From an uncultured Prevotellaceae bacterium (GTDB lineage: Bacteria > Bacteroidota > Bacteroidia > Bacteroidales > Bacteroidaceae): a DNA stretch of 64,000 nt. Shown piece by piece: positions 42,343 to 50,809 of this stretch. The notes below the pieces were generated by a model. The model made no database searches. It worked only from the letters and a program-made list of their open reading frames with translations, and was not told where the DNA came from. Numbering within the stretch: the stretch's first letter is position 1; each line of letters begins with the position of its first letter. The position numbers and the translations under genes are program-made. Location of the stretch: contig CAMVLT010000002.1 in assembly GCA_947168395.1 (NCBI GenBank), positions 1 through 64,000 on the forward strand, given 5' to 3'.

Positions 42343-42484
42343 CTTCAATCACCCCATTGATAATAGTTCATCGTACTGAGAGGTATGGAAACGTATGGTT
42401 TAGGGGCAGAAGATGTTGTAACTTTGCTACTGCAATTAGGGCGCCAATACGACGCTTCTAAATTTTGGACGGCAGATGACGGAA

Positions 42485-42572
42485 GTTTCCCCTACTGAAA
42501 CCCAGAGTTTCCCCTACTGAAACTCCCGGTTTCCCCTACTGAAACTCCCGGTTTCCCCTACTGAAAGTTGGA
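42485..42572. repeat. array of four 22-bp units (gtttcccctactgaaac type)
   Basis: Direct units start at 42485, 42507, 42529 and 42551. The first 17 bp gtttcccctactgaaac are identical in the first three units and nearly so in the fourth. The last 5 bp vary. Each unit is a small dyad (gtttc/gaaac). The unit length and plan match the array at 31740-31805. The rest of 42343-42645 holds no gene I can support. Confidence 0.85.
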
Positions 42573-42645
42573 GTCTATCATTTGCGCCATTATGTTTGGG
42601 AGTGTTCCTGTCCTTGTGCCTGGCAGGAGAGAATACAAGTAATGG

Positions 42646-42765
42646 AATGACAGATGTACAGATGTGACACAAAAAAAATAAAAAAGTCTCCTGCGTACCT
42701 GTGCGCGCACATACGTACGCAGGAAATATTTCTTAGAATTATCTGTATAATCTGTCATCTGTCAT
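42646..42765. repeat. palindromic element with tgacaga-type arms
   Basis: The left arm has atgacagatg and acagatg copies (42647-42665). The right arm has inverted tctgtcatctgtcat copies (42751-42765). The centre at 42690-42723 is an imperfect palindrome with outer halves cctgcgtac / gtacgcagg and a gtgcgcgcac core. The right arm supplies the last codons and stop of the minus-strand glycosyltransferase. Confidence 0.75.
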
Positions 42766-43525
42766 GTAATGAAGTCACTTTCTCTTCCAACAGCTTTGCC
42801 ACGACAACGAATTGGTAGTGGGCGTCGAGCACGGCATGGATGAGTCCGGGCATTCCGTCGAGAAAACCGCGCTTGATGATGTAGGACTTGAAGAAGCGGA
42901 ACAGCGGACGGCTGATTAACGCTCCTAATCCGTAGTGCTTGTGACGGCGACGGGGTACTTCGTAATTAGAATAGGTGTCCGACTTGCGCAGGATGTCCGA
43001 CACGGAGTCGTTGGCCAAGTGTTCCAGAGCCAGCTCACGGAGGTTCCGTGGGATACGCTCTACTTTTCCCTCGACTTCTGGCGAACAATGGATGACGGGA
43101 GGCCAGTGGGTGACATCGCGACGGAAGAAACGCAGCACGTAGTCGGGGTAGGCCGAGTGAAGGAATCGGCCCATGAAGTAATTGCGGCGCGGGATGGCTA
43201 TGCCGTCGGGGCAGTCTGGACGTTGTATCTGCTTGTAGAGATAGTCGCGCAGTTCGGGTGTCACCAGTTCGTCGGCATCAATCACCAATACCCATTCGTG
43301 TTGTGCCTCGTGGATGGCAAACTCGCGGGCTGGCTCGACGATGGTATGCCCATCCTTTGGGAAGGTAACAACTCGGCAGCCGTTGTTAAGGGCTATCTTC
43401 ACCGTCTGGTCGGTACTCTCCATGTCGCATACCAGTACCTCGTCGAAACCTTTCAGGGCATCGATGACACGCTGCAAATGCAGTGTGGCATTATAAGTGT
43501 TGATGACTGCCGAAATCTTTGACAT
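42755..43525 (-). CDS. family 2 glycosyltransferase (LPS core type)
   Basis: The 256-residue protein is similar in plan to WaaE/KdtX-type beta-glycosyltransferases: MSKISAVINTYNATLHL, VCDMESTDQT, VLVIDADELV (DxD) and the C-terminal DGMPGLIHAVLDAHYQF. The start at 43525 lies 3 nt after TACCTTTGC, so translation is probably leaderless. The C-terminal residues SLHDR and the stop are encoded by a palindromic repeat, which suggests the natural end was replaced. It may act on the lipid A-core precursor. Confidence 0.88.
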   Translation of the reverse strand: MSKISAVINTYNATLHLQRVIDALKGFDEVLVCDMESTDQTVKIALNNGCRVVTFPKDGHTIVEPAREFAIHEAQHEWVLVIDADELVTPELRDYLYKQIQRPDCPDGIAIPRRNYFMGRFLHSAYPDYVLRFFRRDVTHWPPVIHCSPEVEGKVERIPRNLRELALEHLANDSVSDILRKSDTYSNYEVPRRRHKHYGLGALISRPLFRFFKSYIIKRGFLDGMPGLIHAVLDAHYQFVVVAKLLEEKVTSLHDR

Positions 43526-43528
43526 GGT

Positions 43529-43590
43529 GCAAAGGTACAAAATAAATGACAATTGACAATTGATAATTGAGTTTTTTTTCGTAACTTTGC
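43529..43590. promoter_or_regulatory. divergent promoter pair (two glycosyltransferases)
   Basis: TACCTTTGC on the minus strand (43537-43529) and TAACTTTGC on the plus strand (43582-43590), 62 bp apart. Between them are tandem tgacaat/tgataat words. They contain caattg, which places a TTG exactly 19 nt from the TA of the -7 box on both strands, fitting a -33 element on each side. Confidence 0.8.
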
Positions 43591-43610
43591 CCCCAAAAGT
43601 TAAGAATACG

Positions 43611-44789
43611 ATGAATACGAAACAGAAAATCACTATATTTCTGCGCCACCCGATACTGAGCGACTATCGGCTGCTCTTTGGGCTGTGGATGCTGTTGGCC
43701 GTGGTGGCGGCACTGGCGAAGATGCATTCACACAACAACTTCCTCATTTTCCGTGGTGTGTTTTGGCATACGTGGCAAGAGGTGTCGCTCTTTGCGGAAT
43801 ATCCGCAGGAATACTTCGATGTGAACCACTACGGGCCGTTCTTCTCAATGGTCTTTGCACCGTTTGCCGTGGTGCCCGAATGGTTGGGACTTGTGCTGTG
43901 GTGCCTGGTGCTAACGTTGTTTCTTTGGTGGGCGGTTCGCAGTTCCACGATGACCCGTCGCCAGCAGATATTCATATTTTGGTTCTGCGCCCATGAACTG
44001 CTCACAGCCCTCTTTATGCAGCAGTTCAACATTGCCATAGCGGCCATCATACTTCTGGCTTTCTTCCTCATTGAGCAGGAGCGTGATGCGTCTGCGGCTT
44101 TCTTCATCGTCGTGGGTACGCTTGTCAAGCTCTACGGCATCGTGGGACTGGCCTTTTTCCTGTTCTCCCGCCACAAGCTGCGCTTCTTGCTGTCGCTATT
44201 AGGGTGGGGTGTCGTACTCTTTGCGCTGCCCATGCTCATCAGCAGTCCCGAATATATTGTTGGGCAGTATCGGGAGTGGTATGAGTGCCTGACGGGCAAG
44301 AATTCCGACAATATGTTTGCCCTGCACCAGAACATCTCACTGCTTGGTATGGTGCGCAAAATCAGCCTGTGTGCTACTTACAGCGACCTATGGCTCATAG
44401 TTCCTGGTTTACTGTTGTTTGGGCTTCCTTACCTGCGGCTTTCGCAGTATAATTATAAGGCTTTCCGGCAAACGCTGTTGGCTTCGGTGCTGATGTTCGT
44501 GGTGCTGTTCTCGACGGGCAGCGAGTCCAGTGGCTATATCATTGCCTTGGTGGGTACCGTGGTGTGGTACACTTGTGTGCCTTGGAGGCGGTCGCGTTGG
44601 GATGTGGCACTTATGGTATTGGTATTCGTACTCAGCAGCCTGTCTCCCAGCGACCTGTTTCCTGCATACCTTCGTCGGGAATTTGTTCAGCCATACGCTT
44701 TGAAGGCACTTCCCGTTACATTGGTATGGTTGAAACTGTGTTATGAAATATGTACGCGTGACTATGCTCCGAAAGCAGCCTTTCGATAA
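43611..44789 (+). CDS. GT87-type (DUF2029) polyprenol-dependent mannosyltransferase-like membrane protein
   Basis: The 392-residue protein has about ten transmembrane segments and fits the DUF2029/GT87 group (GT-C fold). These enzymes use polyprenyl-phosphate sugars outside the membrane. The N-terminal loop after the first helix has WHTWQEVSLFAEYPQEYFDVNHYGPF, with acidic residues as expected for GT-C enzymes. The start at 43611 was chosen as the first ATG beyond the -7 box. GtrA follows in an overlapping frame, and a GtrB-type enzyme that could supply its lipid-linked sugar is convergent. Confidence 0.8.
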   Translation: MNTKQKITIFLRHPILSDYRLLFGLWMLLAVVAALAKMHSHNNFLIFRGVFWHTWQEVSLFAEYPQEYFDVNHYGPFFSMVFAPFAVVPEWLGLVLWCLVLTLFLWWAVRSSTMTRRQQIFIFWFCAHELLTALFMQQFNIAIAAIILLAFFLIEQERDASAAFFIVVGTLVKLYGIVGLAFFLFSRHKLRFLLSLLGWGVVLFALPMLISSPEYIVGQYREWYECLTGKNSDNMFALHQNISLLGMVRKISLCATYSDLWLIVPGLLLFGLPYLRLSQYNYKAFRQTLLASVLMFVVLFSTGSESSGYIIALVGTVVWYTCVPWRRSRWDVALMVLVFVLSSLSPSDLFPAYLRREFVQPYALKALPVTLVWLKLCYEICTRDYAPKAAFR

Positions 44790-45177
44790 GACATTTATCA
44801 CGTTCCTTATTGTAGGCGTGGTCAACACGCTCTTTGGCACGATAATTATGTTTGTGCTCTACAATGCATTCGGCTGTAGCTACTGGGTGTCGTCGTTTTG
44901 CGACTATTTCTTCGGCAGCATCTTGAGCTATTTCCTCAACAAGCATTTCACTTTCCACTACCAGGGCACCGACTGGCGCAGCATTGTGAAGTTCGCGCTC
45001 AATATAATAGTCTGCTATCTCATAGCTTATAGCTTAGCATTGCCATTGACACGTGCTGCCTTGGAGAGTATGCATTGGAGCAAGACGGTGGTAGAGAACG
45101 TCGCCATGATTGTAGGCACTGGCCTGTTTATGGTCATCAACTACCTTGGCCAGAAGTTCTTCGCGTTCAAACGCTAA
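44743..45177 (+). CDS. GtrA-like membrane protein
   Basis: The 144-residue GtrA family protein has four transmembrane segments, with FLIVGVVNTLFGT and SYFLNKHFTFHY. An inner ATG at 44764 (MLRKQPF) is an equally possible start. GtrA proteins are thought to help flip polyprenyl-phosphate-linked sugars. It overlaps the GT87-type gene by 47 bp and meets the GtrB-type gene tail to tail (3-bp gap), so the usual GtrA-GtrB-GT-C set is complete here. Confidence 0.9.
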   Translation: MKYVRVTMLRKQPFDKTFITFLIVGVVNTLFGTIIMFVLYNAFGCSYWVSSFCDYFFGSILSYFLNKHFTFHYQGTDWRSIVKFALNIIVCYLIAYSLALPLTRAALESMHWSKTVVENVAMIVGTGLFMVINYLGQKFFAFKR

Positions 45178-45180
45178 ACG

Positions 45181-46119
45181 TCAAAGTATCTCGGCAATGT
45201 GGTACAGGGGGCGGCGTTTCACTTCGGTGTAGATTTTGCCGATATAGACACCCAACAGTCCGATGGCAATCAGCATAAAGCCACCCACAATCCAGACAGA
45301 AAGAATGAGCGAAGCCCAGCCTGGCACGGCTGTCCCAACAATCAGGGCACGGACAACGTAGATACCAATGCAAAAGGCGATGAACAGGAACACCCAGCCC
45401 AGATAGAAAATGGCATACATGGGCTTCACCGAGAAGGCAGTGATGCCATCGAGTGCCAGGTTCAACATCTTCTTTAGCGTGTATTTCGACTTTCCGGCGT
45501 AACGTTCACTGATGACATCGTCCACGGTGGTAGTCTGCAATCCGATTTGCGGGATAAGACCTCGCAGATATAGGTTGTGTTCCTTATAGGTGCTGAGCAT
45601 ATCAAGTGCCCGGCGGCTCATCAACCGGAAATCAGCGTGGTTGTAGATGCTTTCCACTCCCATGGCACTCTGCAACTTATAGAACGCCATTGCCGATATA
45701 CGCTTCAGAAGAGGGTCGGCCTGCCTTGACACCTTGACACCGTAGACGATGTCGTTGCCCTCCTCAAAGTGGCGCACCATCTGAGGAATGCACTCAATGT
45801 CGTCCTGTAGGTCGGCATCGATGGTGATGATAGCGTCGGCCCATTCACGGGCAGTCATCATGCCCGCCATGATAGCATTCTGATGCCCCACGTTGCGGGC
45901 CAAGTTGATGCCGCGAACAAACTTGTTCGTGGCGTGCAGTTCCTTGATAAGCTGCCAAGTATGGTCGCGGCTGCCGTCATTGACAAACACCATCATGGAG
46001 TCGTTGGCAATCTGCCCGTCGGCAATCATCTTCTCAAATAGTGCCGTCAGCCGTTCTACGGAATGGCGCAGCACTTCCTCTTCGTTGTAGCAGGGGGATA
46101 CAGTGGCTAATCGTATCAT
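45181..46119 (-). CDS. GtrB-type polyprenyl-phosphate glycosyltransferase
   Basis: The 312-residue protein has a DPM1-like GT2 domain (VSPCYNEEEVL, FVNDGSRDHT, TIDADLQDD) and two C-terminal transmembrane helices, the GtrB/YfdH layout. It loads a sugar onto undecaprenyl phosphate at the cytoplasmic face. It lies 4 bp after the polysaccharide deacetylase gene. Its product is probably used by the GT87-type enzyme via GtrA. Confidence 0.92.
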   Translation of the reverse strand: MIRLATVSPCYNEEEVLRHSVERLTALFEKMIADGQIANDSMMVFVNDGSRDHTWQLIKELHATNKFVRGINLARNVGHQNAIMAGMMTAREWADAIITIDADLQDDIECIPQMVRHFEEGNDIVYGVKVSRQADPLLKRISAMAFYKLQSAMGVESIYNHADFRLMSRRALDMLSTYKEHNLYLRGLIPQIGLQTTTVDDVISERYAGKSKYTLKKMLNLALDGITAFSVKPMYAIFYLGWVFLFIAFCIGIYVVRALIVGTAVPGWASLILSVWIVGGFMLIAIGLLGVYIGKIYTEVKRRPLYHIAEIL

Positions 46120-46123
46120 CGTC

Positions 46124-46903
46124 TTACCTATTCACTTTTTCTGCAAATTCGTTGAACGTGATAAACTCGTGTCTGCGACCTTTGAGCATCTTGATGAGGC
46201 TGTCTAAACGCTCCGTCATCTGCTGTCCGCTGTGGTTGCGGATGATGAAGGGCATCTTTAGCTCAGGGTGCTCCTTCAGCTCGTAGAACTCCCAAGGATG
46301 GAAATAGGTCACGAAGTAACCGTCGTGGTTTAGCGTGCGGCGTGTCAGCCAGTGGTACAACCACTGTGGCAGGTTATGGAGTGACAGCCAGAACAGCGGA
46401 AATCGCAGCCATGGCGTGACCGAGGCCGGTATCTGCATAACGCCATCTTTCATGAACCAGGTACGCGGTTCGGTCAGGTGCATGTACCGGCCAGGGATGA
46501 ACGCAGGGTTCAGCGATGAGTTGTAGCGGTAGCCCACACGCCTGATTTCCGACTCTAAAACGGGGAACATCCGGGGTTGGCGGTAGCCGTAGACCGTTTG
46601 GCCTGTGACGCGTTCCACGATTTCTTTCGAACGGGCGAAGTCTGTATCTGCCGGCTGCCAATGGTCAACGCCGTGACAGGCCACCTCATGTCCTTCATCC
46701 ATGATGCGCTTCATCACCTCTGGTGCATGTTCGGCAAAGTTTCCCGTGCAGAAAAAGGTGGCACGGACACCGTTCCTCTTCAGTACGTCGAGAATGCGAT
46801 TTGTGCCTATAACCGACACTTTCATGCCCTCCTCCAACGAATAGTCTACACCGTGCTCACGTGGCACGTCAAACTCTTCGGTGTCAAAACTGAGTAGTAT
46901 CAT
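46124..46903 (-). CDS. polysaccharide deacetylase family protein
   Basis: The 259-residue NodB/CE4-type enzyme begins MILLSFDTEEFDVP, with the catalytic Asp pair. The metal site is CHGVDHW (near residue 78). TFFCTGNFAE is the family segment following motif 1. No signal peptide is present, so it acts in the cytoplasm, as some deacetylases of lipid-linked sugars do. It is coupled to the GtrB-type gene (4-bp gap), suggesting removal of an N-acetyl or formyl group from a lipid-linked sugar. This is inference. Confidence 0.9.
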   Translation of the reverse strand: MILLSFDTEEFDVPREHGVDYSLEEGMKVSVIGTNRILDVLKRNGVRATFFCTGNFAEHAPEVMKRIMDEGHEVACHGVDHWQPADTDFARSKEIVERVTGQTVYGYRQPRMFPVLESEIRRVGYRYNSSLNPAFIPGRYMHLTEPRTWFMKDGVMQIPASVTPWLRFPLFWLSLHNLPQWLYHWLTRRTLNHDGYFVTYFHPWEFYELKEHPELKMPFIIRNHSGQQMTERLDSLIKMLKGRRHEFITFNEFAEKVNR

Positions 46904-46925
46904 CTTCTTTCGTTATGCAGTCCAA

Positions 46926-48209
46926 TTAGTATACCATATTACTTGTCGGATAGTTATACCAGTCGAGTGCTTTCTCATGGTTGCTCGCCCATTCACCAAA
47001 GGCATGGTCTTTAGTCATATAGGCACCAAACAATGCGCCGTTCTTGTAAAAACCGACATGAACTCCATTCAGCGGATAGCGGAAAGCTCCAGAGGGGACA
47101 ATCAATGCCCAGGGCAGAATAACGGCACTTGTGGGCTGCACGTATTCGTGCAGAACAAGTGACGTGCGCAAACGGTAGGCTGCATGCACTTCCATCAGGG
47201 CACCATTGTATTCCTCTATGATGAAGGGATCCAACTGTTCCAGCGTTAAGTAGTCCAGCATGACAGAGTCCTTGAACGTGATTTCGTATGAAACCGTTCG
47301 CGGACTTGTCATCTCATAATCATCACCGGTGGTTTTCGACACATTGTACTTGTATCGTGGAATGTAACCTTCACTGGTATAATCGGTAGCGCCAGTTGCC
47401 CAGTGGGCATCCTCAAAAAGATTGATGACAGCTACGTCTTTTTTGCCCTTTGATAGTAAATCTTTGCTGGTAAGATAAGAAATAGAAGTCCACTTAAAAC
47501 CGTCATTAAACGTCTCTCCGTCAGTTGTCTTCACAAGTGCAATATCATCGTATTTGATGCCCGGCAGGCAAATTGCTGCAGCTACTTGTTTCATCGAACC
47601 GACAGCCGCCAGTGTCACGTTCAGCGTAATCTGATGAAGTGCTGTCCGTTCCTGAGAAATGCGAAGCACAACGTCATTGTAGTCATAATCGCCAGGCTCT
47701 GGCATCTCGTCCTCAAAGCAGTAGGAAAAGGTCTGGAGTCCTATCAGCCGACTGTCTATTCTTACTTTTGTTGCCAAAGGCTGCGAAAAGCTGATGTTGC
47801 GGTCTGATGACGGGGAAAATGCTACAATAGTAAATGTTCCGTCAGTATCAACAAGTGCAGCGTAAAACTTCGATTGAATGTTTGATGTTACAAAAGAAAA
47901 ATACTTCTTCTCACCGGCAGCAACAAAGTATTCGCCAAAGACAGTCGCACTTTCACCGTTGGCAGGATTCCCACTCAGTATCAACAAACGCTCAGCGTCT
48001 TGAGCTGTCTCTGGGATAGAAGCCGTCATGTAATAGGTGGTCGTCAACGTCCAAGTATGAGCTGAGTCAATATTTTCTACCGGCTGTTCCTGTTCCATGA
48101 TTTCCACATAATCATCTTCGTCGAACACATCCTTGCTACTGCATGAAGTTACCAACAATGCAAGCAAAAGAAAGACATATCCAAAAAGCCTTTTCGTCTT
48201 GTTCATCAT
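46926..48209 (-). CDS. LruC domain-containing surface lipoprotein
   Basis: The 427-residue lipoprotein (start at 48209 or 48206) has lipobox TSCSSKD followed by an acidic stretch (DVFDEDD), as in Bacteroidetes surface export signals. DSAHTWTL near residue 50 resembles the N-terminal DPNxxW motif of related proteins. The LruC region has PGDYDYNDVVLRI near residue 170, an Asp-rich possible calcium loop. The C-terminus HVGFYKNGALFGAYMTKDHAFGEWA is the LruC ending. It is divergent from a set of beta-helix-like lipoproteins that carry the same D-F/Y-N-D-V/I motif, so they form one locus. Confidence 0.85.
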   Translation of the reverse strand: MMNKTKRLFGYVFLLLALLVTSCSSKDVFDEDDYVEIMEQEQPVENIDSAHTWTLTTTYYMTASIPETAQDAERLLILSGNPANGESATVFGEYFVAAGEKKYFSFVTSNIQSKFYAALVDTDGTFTIVAFSPSSDRNISFSQPLATKVRIDSRLIGLQTFSYCFEDEMPEPGDYDYNDVVLRISQERTALHQITLNVTLAAVGSMKQVAAAICLPGIKYDDIALVKTTDGETFNDGFKWTSISYLTSKDLLSKGKKDVAVINLFEDAHWATGATDYTSEGYIPRYKYNVSKTTGDDYEMTSPRTVSYEITFKDSVMLDYLTLEQLDPFIIEEYNGALMEVHAAYRLRTSLVLHEYVQPTSAVILPWALIVPSGAFRYPLNGVHVGFYKNGALFGAYMTKDHAFGEWASNHEKALDWYNYPTSNMVY

Positions 48210-48231
48210 CCTTTCTTATTCTGTTGAGAGG

Positions 48232-48334
48232 TCAAAATTACAAAAATATCCCAACAATAGTAGATTATTTCGGTCTGTTTTAATATTTTTAACTGAAAAG
48301 AGACGTAACTTATGGAAAATTATACTAATTTTGC
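48232..48334. promoter_or_regulatory. divergent promoter pair of the surface lipoprotein locus
   Basis: TAATTTTGA on the minus strand (48240-48232) and TAATTTTGC on the plus strand (48326-48334), 103 bp apart at the outer ends in very AT-rich DNA. Confidence 0.55.
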
Positions 48335-48370
48335 AGCATAAATTCGAATTTCAACAAAGTTACGTAACAC

Positions 48371-50794
48371 ATGAAGAGGTATTTATTTAGAGGAGCTACG
48401 GCGCTCGTCCTCGGTGGATTTATAGCAGCCTGCTCACATGATGACATTGACTATTCGTCTATTGTAGACGGTAAGTTGAAGGCATATCAGGAAGTCTTCG
48501 TGGATGCCTATGGAAAGATCGACCCTAACCAGAACTGGGGATTCACTACTGTTTCAGGACAAGGAGCAAAAGCTTCACGGGCGACACGGGCCATTACTGT
48601 TAACGGAGATACTTATCCAGCTTTTAACTTCCCCACTGAGTCAGAGCTGACATCAGCATTCCCCACAACAATTCCATCAGATGCTGACGAAGTGTCACAA
48701 TTGGAAACCCTGTATAAGGGGCAAACAGTACAGACACCGTATGGCGAGGCCGTAATGCATGATCTGTATGCCATCTACGCCAACAAAATTGTTGAAGGCT
48801 ACAATCTGAAAATTACTCAAGCTGGAGAAGTTGAACTCGGCGGAACTTATCAGAATTCAAGTTATGACCAGGCTGCTGGCAAAGAATTGGCTCATCCTTA
48901 TAACGTTTATGTTAATGTAAATGGAAATGTGACTATTAAGCGTTCTGGTGCCACCCACTTTAACCTCTACATATTAAGTGGTAATGTAACATTGCTTAGC
49001 AACTATGGCGAACAGGCAGGACTTATTTCTGTAGCAGAAGGGGCTACCTTGAATGATGGCCGCAACAGCATTGCAGCCAATCAAGGCGTAAAGCTTTATA
49101 ACAGGGGTACGGTGAACGCTACTAATCCGGAAAAGTACGATATTGGTAACTTCAGCAGTGTCTACAACGAAGGCAAATTCAATATTTCTGGAGCATTGAC
49201 GTACTCTCCTGGTGACGCTAATACGTCCTATTTTGTTAATTTCGGAGATGGCGCAGAGCTAACAGCCCCCTCTATGACGATGAATTCTTCCTGTCATTTC
49301 TATAATAGTGGAAAGGTAAATGTCACAGGGGAGACATTTGTGACTCAGGCCCGTATTAACTGGATTAACAATGGGTACTACACTACAGGTGCCATGACTT
49401 TTAGTGCCAAGAACTCTACATTCTATAATTATTGTCAGTTGATAGTTAAGGAGGAATGCAAATTCATGGATGGTGAGTTCAATCTGATGAATAACAGTTA
49501 TGCACAGATTGGCAAAGGTAAGATGGACAATTTTATTGTCAACATGGGTGATAATGCTGGCATCAACATTCTCAATGGCTGTAACTATGGTCGTCAAGGG
49601 GATGGGACATATCAAGGTTTCTATGCCTTTGATGACTATGCTAAAGCATACGTCCGTATAGGAGGCATCAGCCGTGTTCCTGTTCAGCAAGAAGGCTCGT
49701 TGCGCGTCAAAGGTGCCAACTTGACATTTGCTTACGATACGATGATATTCTATGAAGGCTGGAAATCCTTGGATGATGATGGCTATTCGGTGGAGACAAC
49801 ACAGGCTAAATTGGATGCTAAGCAGGATCCGCGAATTGAGTGGAACAAGTACAATGTAACGAAGATAATTACCGGCGATGACTTCGCAAGGACGGGATTT
49901 GTCGTAAGGGATGGCCAGTGTGCTGCTACATGGGTTAGTTCTGACACCCAATATATTCCTATTGACCAAAGCGAGACTTCGGATGACCGCTCTGTTGTAG
50001 AAACGATTGTTGAGTATTATGAGACGACGGAACTAATAGAGCAGGGACGTGTGTTCTGTGAAGACCTTGGACAGATAAGCACTAACGATTTGGATTTTAA
50101 TGATGTCGTTTTTGATGCTTATGTGTATACGGTGACTCCAATGACCCGTACAGTAGTCAGAGTAGACGGTGTATTGGAAAGCGAAAGCGAGATGGAGGGG
50201 GAACCCACTTATAAGACAACTATCATTCTGCTTGCAGCCGGAGGTACCTTGCCTTTGTCTATTGCAGGAAGCTACGAGGTTCATAATGAGCTGGGAGGTG
50301 TAACCGTGTCAACAATTGTAAACACGATTGTTGATGATAACGGTGCTTATCACAATTCATGGTCAACCCATGACCCCGTAGTATTGGGAACAGAATTCAC
50401 TTATCAGACAATTGAGGAAATACCGATTCAAGTACAATATGGAAATGGGGAAACTTTGAAATTGGAAGCTATCACTGGCTGGGCACCCCACAAGATATTA
50501 GTTCCTATAGGCACCAAGTGGTGCAAGGAACGTGTCGACATTGCCACAGCCTATACTACCTTTAAAGATTACGTAGGAGGTGAGGATGGATTCTGGACGA
50601 ATGGCATAGAGGAATCTCTTCTCTATACTCATCCGATGGATACCTACAGACCTCGCTCTATGGAACCGTCCAAAAAACTCATTGGTGCTGAGGAGCCAGT
50701 TATAACCTATCGTCCCAAGGGCACGACAATTATTACTGGTGGCTATCAGAACGAAGAGGTGCTTTCGCGTAAAAATACATGGTTTAATGAATAA
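48371..50794 (+). CDS. large beta-helix-like surface lipoprotein with LruC-like C-domain
   Basis: The 807-residue lipoprotein has its lipid Cys at residue 21 (IAACSHDDID, an acidic surface-export-type signal). The motif DPNQNWGF is at 51-58. A long solenoid (about 150-470) repeats short turns such as LYNRGTVNA, VYNEGKFN, FYNSGKVNV and WINNGYYTT, suggesting a parallel beta-helix. The C-domain begins at EDLGQISTNDLDFNDVVFDAY (about 565), with the acidic loop DLDFND shared with LruC proteins, and LLAAGGTLPLSI. It is closely related to the protein at 53234. First gene of a three-gene operon. Function unknown; adhesion or matrix is plausible. Confidence 0.8.
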   Translation: MKRYLFRGATALVLGGFIAACSHDDIDYSSIVDGKLKAYQEVFVDAYGKIDPNQNWGFTTVSGQGAKASRATRAITVNGDTYPAFNFPTESELTSAFPTTIPSDADEVSQLETLYKGQTVQTPYGEAVMHDLYAIYANKIVEGYNLKITQAGEVELGGTYQNSSYDQAAGKELAHPYNVYVNVNGNVTIKRSGATHFNLYILSGNVTLLSNYGEQAGLISVAEGATLNDGRNSIAANQGVKLYNRGTVNATNPEKYDIGNFSSVYNEGKFNISGALTYSPGDANTSYFVNFGDGAELTAPSMTMNSSCHFYNSGKVNVTGETFVTQARINWINNGYYTTGAMTFSAKNSTFYNYCQLIVKEECKFMDGEFNLMNNSYAQIGKGKMDNFIVNMGDNAGINILNGCNYGRQGDGTYQGFYAFDDYAKAYVRIGGISRVPVQQEGSLRVKGANLTFAYDTMIFYEGWKSLDDDGYSVETTQAKLDAKQDPRIEWNKYNVTKIITGDDFARTGFVVRDGQCAATWVSSDTQYIPIDQSETSDDRSVVETIVEYYETTELIEQGRVFCEDLGQISTNDLDFNDVVFDAYVYTVTPMTRTVVRVDGVLESESEMEGEPTYKTTIILLAAGGTLPLSIAGSYEVHNELGGVTVSTIVNTIVDDNGAYHNSWSTHDPVVLGTEFTYQTIEEIPIQVQYGNGETLKLEAITGWAPHKILVPIGTKWCKERVDIATAYTTFKDYVGGEDGFWTNGIEESLLYTHPMDTYRPRSMEPSKKLIGAEEPVITYRPKGTTIITGGYQNEEVLSRKNTWFNE

Positions 50795-50809
50795 AGGAGG
50801 AAATGAGAT

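Noticed and set aside
42485..42572. Possible CRISPR array
   Set aside because: Units of 22 bp are contiguous without unique spacers, and no cas gene is in the window.
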